The notes under the pieces: model-generated
Told to the model about the DNA's origin: nothing
Database searches by the model: none
The model's input: only the letters and a program-made list of their open reading frames with translations
Shown: positions 58,597 through 64,000 of the stretch, piece by piece
Position numbering within the stretch: position 1 is the stretch's first letter
Layout of the letters: every line of letters starts with the position of its first letter
Position numbers and translations under genes: made by a program
From: Pseudomonadota bacterium
Lineage (GTDB): Bacteria; Pseudomonadota; Gammaproteobacteria; Burkholderiales; Burkholderiaceae_C
Direction of reading: 5' to 3'
Length of the DNA: 64,000 nucleotides
NCBI GenBank assembly: GCA_021819435.1
Contig: JAKARB010000010.1
Location: forward strand, 62,001 to 126,000

Positions 58597-59631
58597 ATGG
58601 GTCTGGTTGATTTCATCAAGAAGCAGTTCATCGATGTCATCGAGTGGAACGAGTCCGGAGACGGCGTGCTGGCTTGGCGGTACCCGTTCGAGGACCGCGA
58701 AATCCAGAACGGTGCCACCCTGGTCGTGCGCGAGTCGCAACTGGCCCTGTTCGTCAACGAAGGGCAGGTGGCCGACCTGTTCGGGCCGGGTACCCACCGG
58801 CTCACCAGCCAGACCTTGCCCCTGCTGACCAACCTGAAGAACTGGGACAAGCTGTTCGCCTCCCCTTTCAAGAGCGACGTTTATTTCTTCAGCACCCGCC
58901 AGCAGCTGGACCTGCGCTGGGGCACCAGCCAGCCCATCACCCTGCGTGACAAGGATTTCGGTGCGGTGCGCCTGCGCGCCTTCGGCAATTACGCCGTGCG
59001 CCTGAAAGATGCCCGCCACTTCCATGTGAATGTGTCCGGCACGCGCGAGCGCTACAGCGTCGAGGACCTCGACGGCCAGTTGCGCGGCGTGCTGCTGCAA
59101 CACCTCAGTGATGCGGTCGCCCAAAGCGGCATCCCTTTCCTCGACCTGGCCGCCAACCAGGTGGCTTTCGCGCAGGCCCTGGCAAAGGCGGTCACGCCCG
59201 CGTTTGAGCAACTGGGCTTGCAACTCGACGCCCTCACCGTGCAGAACGTGTCCCTGCCTGAAGAGCTGCAGAAGGTGCTGGACCAGAAGATCGGCATGGG
59301 CATGGTGGGCCAGAACATGGGCCAGTTCGTGCAATACCAGGCCGCGCAGGCCCTGCCGCAGGTCGCGGCCTCAGCCGGGCAGGGCTCGGGCGTAGCGGGC
59401 GATGCCGCTTCGCTGGGCGCCGGCCTGGCCCTGGGTCAGGTGATGGCGCAGTCCATCCAGCAAGGCCTGCAGGGCTCGGGGGCAGCCACGTCCTCTGCCG
59501 CGCCAGCGGGCCTGTCGCCCGATCAGGTCATGGCCACCATCGAGAAGCTGGCCGACCTGCACGCCAAGGGCATCCTCACCCCGGAAGAGTTCAGCGCCAA
59601 AAAGGCCGAATTGCTCAAGAAGCTGGTCTGA
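58597..59631 (+). CDS. SPFH-domain protein with C-terminal SHOCT motif
   Basis: 344 residues. The N-terminal region (residues ~1-60, GLVDFIKKQFIDVIEWNESGDGVLAWRYPFEDREI) and the SPFH core (NGATLVVRESQLALFVNEGQVADLFGPGTHRL) match the cytosolic 'SPFH domain/virion core protein' group related to YdjI. A Gly/Ala linker follows, then a SHOCT-like helical pair (LADLHAKGILTPEEFSAKKAELLKKL). SPFH proteins form large oligomeric scaffolds at membranes. Start ATG 58597 has GGGAGAG upstream. First gene of the terminal cluster. Confidence 0.88.
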   Translation: MGLVDFIKKQFIDVIEWNESGDGVLAWRYPFEDREIQNGATLVVRESQLALFVNEGQVADLFGPGTHRLTSQTLPLLTNLKNWDKLFASPFKSDVYFFSTRQQLDLRWGTSQPITLRDKDFGAVRLRAFGNYAVRLKDARHFHVNVSGTRERYSVEDLDGQLRGVLLQHLSDAVAQSGIPFLDLAANQVAFAQALAKAVTPAFEQLGLQLDALTVQNVSLPEELQKVLDQKIGMGMVGQNMGQFVQYQAAQALPQVAASAGQGSGVAGDAASLGAGLALGQVMAQSIQQGLQGSGAATSSAAPAGLSPDQVMATIEKLADLHAKGILTPEEFSAKKAELLKKLV

Positions 59632-59648
59632 GGAGTCGACGTTGTGTT

Positions 59649-59680
59649 CCATGCTTGAGCATGGCGGGGTGACCCGCCAT
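59649..59680 (+). promoter_or_regulatory. Two mutually exclusive hairpins at the DUF4178 start codon
   Basis: Hairpin 1 is CCATGC-TTGA-GCATGG (59649-59664). Hairpin 2 is ATGGCGGG-GTGA-CCCGCCAT (59661-59680), a perfect 8-bp stem with a GNRA-type loop that includes the first two bases of the ATG at 59679. They share ATGG 59661-59664, so only one can form. No Shine-Dalgarno sequence lies in between. A translational switch or attenuator is plausible but untested. Confidence 0.5.
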
Positions 59681-61277
59681 GGCTGATCCTTCGAGCTCGT
59701 CCCCGCGCTCCTGGCAGGCCGCATGCACCTTCTGTGGTGCACCGGTGACCTTCCGCTCGCCGGTTTCACCGATGGCGGTGTGCAGTTTCTGCCGCAGCAC
59801 CCTGGTGCGCGACGGCGAAACCTTGCGTCGCACGGGCCGCAGCGGTGTGCTGTTCGACGACCACAGTCCTCTGAAGCTGGGCACCCAGGGCCGTTGGCAG
59901 GGTGAAGGCTTTGCCCTGATCGGGCGCATTCAACTGAGCTATCAGGATCCGGACGGCCAGGCCGGTCGCTGGACCGAGTGGCAGGTGGTGTTTGACAACG
60001 GTCGGACCGCCACGTTGAGCGAGGACAACGGCGGACACGTCCTGAGCTTCCCCTTCGAGCTCGATGCCAAGCAGCTCGCGGCCATCCCCGATACCTTGGT
60101 CGGCACGGATCGCCACATCGGTGGCCGGCGCTGGACGCTGTCGTCTCGGCTGCAGGCCAGCGTGCACGCGCTAGAAGGCGAGGTGCTTCATGCGCCGCAG
60201 GTGTCGGGGCCGTTCACGGTCTCCGAGTGGCGCAATGGCGATGGCGAGGTGCTGAGCATCGAGGACATGCCGACCGGACGCCGCGCGGACCTGGGGCGAG
60301 CGGTTCAGCTCGATGACCTCCGGCTGGGTGGCAGTTTCGATCCTGGTGAGGCCTCCTCGGGCAAGGTGAAGTCCCAGGCCCTGGCGTGCCCCAACTGCGG
60401 TGCCGCGCTGACGCCTCGCCTGGACCAGGCCCGCACCATCGTTTGCGACAGTTGCCGCACGGTGATCGACATCAGCCGGGGTGTGGGGGCTGACCTCTCC
60501 TACTACCAGCAAAGCAACGCCCTCGAGCCCTTGATCCCGCTTGGGCTCGTGGGGCAGCTCACGGTGGGTGGCAAGCTGGGCAAGTGGCAGGTGGTCGGTT
60601 ACCAGGAGCGCTGCGAGAAGGCCGATTCGCCCGAGGCAACGCAGGTCTTCTGGCGTGAGTACCTGCTTTATCACCGCAGCCGTGGCTTCGCATTCCTGGT
60701 GGATGCCGCGGACGGTTGGAGCGTGGTTGCGCCCATCACGGGGGCGCCAAGCGTGGCCGCGAACGGCGTGAAGTGGCAGGGGCGGCATTACACGCTGAAG
60801 TACATCTACAGAGGTGTCACCACGCATGTGCTCGGGGAGTTCTACTGGCCCGTGCAACGCGACCAGATCACGCGCAACGCCGACTACGCCTGCCGGGAAG
60901 GGGAGAAGACCTTGCTGCTCAACCGCGAGTCGACCGGCGCGGAGGTGGTCTGGTCCGCCGGCGAGGCGATCGATCACGACGTGGTCATGAAAGCTTTCGG
61001 CTTGACGGGGCAACCGGTGGCGGCGTTCAAGCGCGATGTCAAGCCCATGGGCGACGGGGTGTTATGGGGGCTCCCGACCTCGGTGTGGCTGGCGATCCTG
61101 TTCGTGCTCGTCGTCCTCATGCTGCTCATGTGCTCGAATGACTGTGCGGACGTGAGGGAGCGGTATGGTGATCAAAGCCTCGAATATCGCCAATGCATCA
61201 GCAGGCCTAGCGGTCGTGGCGGCGGCAGCGGTGGCGGCTCATACGGCGGCTACAGCAGCGGAGGCTTCCACAAATGA
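59679..61277 (+). CDS. Double zinc-ribbon/DUF4178 membrane protein
   Basis: 532 residues in repeated architecture. Zinc ribbon 1 (C16-x2-C19 ... CSFC), DUF4178-like domain 1 (~residues 55-200), zinc ribbon 2 (CPNCGAAL ... CDSC, ~237-265), DUF4178-like domain 2 (~285-430), one transmembrane helix (VWLAILFVLVVLMLLM), and a Gly/Ser-rich tail (SGRGGGSGGGSYGG). DUF4178 has no known activity and recurs with SPFH, DUF350 and polyamine genes. The translation start is embedded in a hairpin. DUF350 follows 18 bp later. Confidence 0.82.
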   Translation: MADPSSSSPRSWQAACTFCGAPVTFRSPVSPMAVCSFCRSTLVRDGETLRRTGRSGVLFDDHSPLKLGTQGRWQGEGFALIGRIQLSYQDPDGQAGRWTEWQVVFDNGRTATLSEDNGGHVLSFPFELDAKQLAAIPDTLVGTDRHIGGRRWTLSSRLQASVHALEGEVLHAPQVSGPFTVSEWRNGDGEVLSIEDMPTGRRADLGRAVQLDDLRLGGSFDPGEASSGKVKSQALACPNCGAALTPRLDQARTIVCDSCRTVIDISRGVGADLSYYQQSNALEPLIPLGLVGQLTVGGKLGKWQVVGYQERCEKADSPEATQVFWREYLLYHRSRGFAFLVDAADGWSVVAPITGAPSVAANGVKWQGRHYTLKYIYRGVTTHVLGEFYWPVQRDQITRNADYACREGEKTLLLNRESTGAEVVWSAGEAIDHDVVMKAFGLTGQPVAAFKRDVKPMGDGVLWGLPTSVWLAILFVLVVLMLLMCSNDCADVRERYGDQSLEYRQCISRPSGRGGGSGGGSYGGYSSGGFHK

Positions 61278-61295
61278 AGAAAGGACTGGCACATC

Positions 61296-61517
61296 ATGGA
61301 ACTTGAGTGGTTCAAATTGAGCGTTTTCGTGGCGTCCATCAGCTACGCCCTGATCGGCGTGGTGCTGTTCTGGGTTTGCTTCATCGTCGTCGACAAGCTC
61401 ACGCCTTATGACCTGTGGGGCGAGATCGTCGAGAAGAAGAACGTGGCCCTGGCCATCGTGGTGGGGGCCATGTGCCTGGCAATTGGGCAGATCGTGGCAG
61501 CGGCCATCCATGGCTGA
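61296..61517 (+). CDS. DUF350 (YjfL-like) small membrane protein
   Basis: 73 residues with two membrane helices (ISYALIGVVLFWVCFIVVDKL; NVALAIVVGAMCLAIGQIVAAAI) around TPYDLWGEIVEKKN. This is one DUF350 repeat, resembling E. coli YjfL. In E. coli the family sits in the yjfIJKLMC operon with a PspA-like protein and a glutathionylspermidine-synthase-like enzyme. AAGAAAGGA precedes ATG 61296. Its last 8 bases overlap the aminopropyltransferase gene. Confidence 0.82.
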   Translation: MELEWFKLSVFVASISYALIGVVLFWVCFIVVDKLTPYDLWGEIVEKKNVALAIVVGAMCLAIGQIVAAAIHG

Positions 61518-63099
61518 TGAGATCGCTGGCGGGGCCGAAGTGGCGCTCGCCGACGCACGCCCCCGCATCGAACCCGCCGAGCTCGCGCTGCTGGTCTCGG
61601 TCTTCGTTGTGGCGGCCTGCGGGCTCGTGTACGAGTTGGCTGCCGGGGCCCTGGCCAGTTACCTGCTGGGTGACTCCGTCTTGCAGTTCTCCACCGTCAT
61701 CGGCACCTACTTGTTCGCCATGGGCGTGGGTTCGTGGCTGTCCAGGCACATTGAGCGGCAACTGGTGGCCCACTTCATGCGCATCGAATTGCTGGTCGGT
61801 GTCATTGGGGGGTTGATGCCGGCTGGGCTGTTCGCCGCGCACAGCGTCCTGCCCGTTGGCGCGGCGTCGGAGTTCCGGGCCTTGCTCTACGGCATGGTGC
61901 TGCTCATCGGCATCCTGGTGGGGTTGGAGATCCCGCTGGTCATGCGGATCTTGCAGCGGCGTTTTCGCGAGCGCTATGCGCTCAAGGACCTGGTCTCGCA
62001 GGTGCTGACCTTCGACTACCTGGGTGCGCTGGTCGTGTCGCTGGCTTTCCCGCTGATCATGGTGCCGCAACTGGGGGTGGTCCGCACGGGCGTCTTCTTC
62101 GGCCTGCTCAATGTGATGGTGGCGGTGTGGGTGTGCTGGCAGTTCCGTGCCGAGCTGCGCGCCTGGCCTCAGCATGCTGCGGCTTGTGTCCTGGCGCTGG
62201 TGCTGCTGTCGCTCGGCATGCTGGCAGGGCAGCCGCTGACGACCTGGGCCGAAGACCGCTTCTACGGCGATCACATCGTCATCAGGCAGGACACGCCTTA
62301 TCAGCGCATCGTGCTGACCCACGGGGGCGGCCAAACTCGGCTCTTCCTGAACGGCAACCTGCAGTTTTCCTCGCGTGACGAATACCGCTACCACGAGGCA
62401 CTGGTGCATCCCGCGCTGGCTGCGCAAGGGGCGCCGCGCCGAGTGCTGGTGCTCGGTGGTGGCGATGGCATGGCGGTGCGCGAGGTGCTGAAGTACCCCA
62501 GCGTGGAGCAGGTGACGCTGGTGGAGCTGGACCCGGCCATGACCCGCATGTTCAGCCAGGATGCGCGCCTGGTGGCACTGAACGCCGGTGCGCTGAAGCA
62601 CCCGAAGGTGCGTGTGGTCAACGCCGATGCCTTCGTCTGGCTGGGGGCGCATGACGAGGTGTTCGACGCCATCGTGGTCGACTTCCCTGACCCAACCAAC
62701 CATGCCATTGGCAAGCTGTACTCGACCACGTTCTACGCCTTGCTCGACCAGCACCTTTCGGCCAGTGGTTTCGCGGTGATACAGACCACCTCGCCCTTGA
62801 TCGCGCGCAAGAGCTTCTGGACGGTGGTGAGCACCATCGAGGCGGTGGGTTTGCAAGCCACGCCGTATCACGCCCATGTGCCGAGCTTCGGCGAATGGGG
62901 CTTCGTGCTGGCGCATCGGCGGCTTTGGCGCATGCCCGAGCGTTTGCCCGATGGGCTGCGCTTCCTGACCACGAAGGGCATGTCGGTGCTGTTCGACTTC
63001 CCGCCCGACATGGCGCGGGTGCCGGCCGAGCCCAATCGCCTGAGCAACCAGTCGCTGGTGCACACCTTCGAAGAAGAGTGGGGGCGGGTGCACCAATGA
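61510..63099 (+). CDS. Membrane-fused polyamine aminopropyltransferase (SpeE-like)
   Basis: 529 residues. The first ~240 residues carry about seven membrane helices (LLVSVFVVAACGLVYELAAGALASYLLG onward). The C-terminal half is a spermidine-synthase fold: VLVLGGGDGMAVREVLKY binds decarboxylated SAM, then VELDPAMTRMF and VVDFPDPTNHAIGKLYS. Such fused enzymes transfer aminopropyl groups to putrescine or unknown acceptors at the membrane. ATG 61510 overlaps the DUF350 gene, and the stop overlaps the next start (ATGA). Confidence 0.9.
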   Translation: MADEIAGGAEVALADARPRIEPAELALLVSVFVVAACGLVYELAAGALASYLLGDSVLQFSTVIGTYLFAMGVGSWLSRHIERQLVAHFMRIELLVGVIGGLMPAGLFAAHSVLPVGAASEFRALLYGMVLLIGILVGLEIPLVMRILQRRFRERYALKDLVSQVLTFDYLGALVVSLAFPLIMVPQLGVVRTGVFFGLLNVMVAVWVCWQFRAELRAWPQHAAACVLALVLLSLGMLAGQPLTTWAEDRFYGDHIVIRQDTPYQRIVLTHGGGQTRLFLNGNLQFSSRDEYRYHEALVHPALAAQGAPRRVLVLGGGDGMAVREVLKYPSVEQVTLVELDPAMTRMFSQDARLVALNAGALKHPKVRVVNADAFVWLGAHDEVFDAIVVDFPDPTNHAIGKLYSTTFYALLDQHLSASGFAVIQTTSPLIARKSFWTVVSTIEAVGLQATPYHAHVPSFGEWGFVLAHRRLWRMPERLPDGLRFLTTKGMSVLFDFPPDMARVPAEPNRLSNQSLVHTFEEEWGRVHQ

Positions 63100-64000
63100 C
63101 GACCCGCCGTCGCGACGTGCTGCGACACGGCGCGGCCTGGTGCCTGGGCACCGGGCTGCTGGCCGGTTGCCGGGATGCCGGCGTCACGACCTTGCGCCCA
63201 GGCATCGCTGGCGGCTGGGTGGGTGCCCAGGTGGACCGTGGGCACGCCTGGCGCGATGGCCGACTGCCATCCTCCGCTGGGGGCGAGCCGGTGCGTCGCG
63301 TGCACACCCTGATCGTGGGCGCGGGCGTGGCGGGCTTGTCGGCCGGGCGTGGCTTGATGCGGGCCGGCATCGACGACTTCGCCCTGATCGACCTGGAGGA
63401 TGACCCGGGCGGCAACGCACGCGGGCACCAAATCCAGGGCATGCGCTGCCCGCTCGGGGCCCATTACCTGCCGGTGCCCGACGATGGGGCCGAGGATGTC
63501 GCTGCCTGGCTGGCCGAACTGGGTTTGATCCGGCGCCAGGCGGGGCGCTGGGTGGGCGACGAGCGCCACCTCGTTCACAGCCCGCAAGAGCGCCTTTTTG
63601 TGCCGGACGGAGGGCTGTCGCCACCGCAAGCCAATGGCTTCTGGCGCGGGCGCTGGCAGGAGGGCCTGGTGCCCGGAGCCGAAGACCCGGCGATGCGAGC
63701 CGACCTGCATCGTTTGCGCCATGCCATGGCCGCAGCCTTGTCTGGTGTGCGCCTGCGCCTGCCAACGTGGCGGACGCCTTGGTCAGCCCAACTGACTGCC
63801 TTGGACCAGGTCACGTTCGCCGACTGGCTGTCCCGGCAAGGCGTGCGCACCCGCGAACTGCTGTGGTGGTTGGACTACGCCTGCCGGGACGACTACGGCG
63901 CGGGCTTGTCCCGGGTCTCTGCCTGGGCGGGCTTGCAGTACCTCGCCAGCCGCCACGGCCTGGGCATGGGTGACGACGAAGGCGCCGACGCCGGTGGACG
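63096..64000 (+). CDS. Tat-type lipoprotein-like FAD/NAD(P)-binding oxidoreductase, 3'-truncated
   Basis: Not in the ORF track because it runs off the right edge; about 301 codons are visible. The N-terminus has a twin-arginine motif (RRRDVLR) followed by a hydrophobic stretch with lipobox LAGC (Cys25). The dinucleotide-binding motif is LIVGAGVAGLSAGRGL near residue 70, followed by LIDLEDDPGGNARGH as in flavin amine oxidases and phytoene-desaturase-like enzymes. ATG overlaps the aminopropyltransferase stop, so it is translationally coupled to it. A polyamine or amine substrate is possible but is only inference. Confidence 0.8.
   Translation, partial: MTTRRRDVLRHGAAWCLGTGLLAGCRDAGVTTLRPGIAGGWVGAQVDRGHAWRDGRLPSSAGGEPVRRVHTLIVGAGVAGLSAGRGLMRAGIDDFALIDLEDDPGGNARGHQIQGMRCPLGAHYLPVPDDGAEDVAAWLAELGLIRRQAGRWVGDERHLVHSPQERLFVPDGGLSPPQANGFWRGRWQEGLVPGAEDPAMRADLHRLRHAMAAALSGVRLRLPTWRTPWSAQLTALDQVTFADWLSRQGVRTRELLWWLDYACRDDYGAGLSRVSAWAGLQYLASRHGLGMGDDEGADAGG

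Noticed and set aside
61399-63096. 565-aa minus-strand ORF opposite the aminopropyltransferase
   Set aside because: Shadow frame; translation is His/Gln/Arg-rich without motifs.

Overview
The window is dense, high-GC DNA with short intergenic gaps and many ATGA/GTGA start-stop overlaps. Gene content and order point to a betaproteobacterium of the order Burkholderiales, close to Comamonadaceae or the Leptothrix/Aquabacterium group. The main pointers are the rplU-rpmA-obgE-proB ... rppH-proS-lytic transglycosylase order, the hemA-prfA-prmC ... grxD-ubiX block, a Burkholderiales-type porin, a TctDE-like two-component system and a DinB with the finger insertion I associate with this group. This placement is inference from protein resemblance; no rRNA is present.

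Layout: 1-2.2 kb holds the end of a molybdenum hydroxylase large subunit and its MobA-like cofactor nucleotidyltransferase. 2.3-16.1 kb is a run of mostly plus-strand housekeeping and envelope genes: a giant AsmA/DUF748 protein, a miniature flagellar-rod-like protein, DinB, a lipoprotein, a ferredoxin, DUF1653, a WbpM/CapD-like sugar-nucleotide enzyme, S41 protease, MoeB-like E1, LOG-family protein and patatin. 16.2-23.6 kb is a transport module: porin, binding protein, fused permease and ATPase on the minus strand, divergent from a TctD/TctE-like regulator pair. 23.6-35.6 kb is the ribosomal L21/L27-Obg-proB block and the rppH-proS-transglycosylase block. Between them lies an accessory island with a BLUF photoreceptor, a Crp/Fnr regulator, an AdeT-like binding protein, a chemoreceptor and an outer-membrane protein. 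35.6-41 kb carries ubiX, grxD, an outer-membrane barrel, prmC, prfA and hemA on the minus strand. 41-44.8 kb carries queE-queD followed by bioA and bioD; bioF is 10 kb further on. 44.9-50.4 kb is a signalling cluster (EAL phosphodiesterase, orphan sugar-type binding protein, large hybrid histidine kinase). 51.5-52.4 kb is a 0.9-kb non-coding stretch. 52.4-58.5 kb has BI-1/YccA, an NhaR-like regulator, bioF, a degenerate HD-GYP protein, miaB and a secreted hypothetical. 58.6 kb to the end is a same-strand cluster: SPFH/SHOCT protein, double zinc-ribbon/DUF4178 membrane protein, DUF350 protein, membrane-fused aminopropyltransferase and a Tat-lipoprotein-like FAD oxidoreductase cut by the window edge.

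The most interesting points are: (1) two copies, in opposite orientation, of a multi-hairpin intergenic element at 51.55-52.27 kb whose stem sequences differ between copies while pairing is kept; (2) the SPFH-DUF4178-DUF350-aminopropyltransferase-FAD cluster, probably a membrane-associated polyamine or stress system, with two mutually exclusive hairpins at the DUF4178 start codon; (3) an ObgE GTPase with a 96-residue histone-H1-like tail of 16 hexapeptide units; (4) a QueD whose usual catalytic cysteine position is serine; (5) the light-sensing/chemotaxis island placed inside a conserved housekeeping block.
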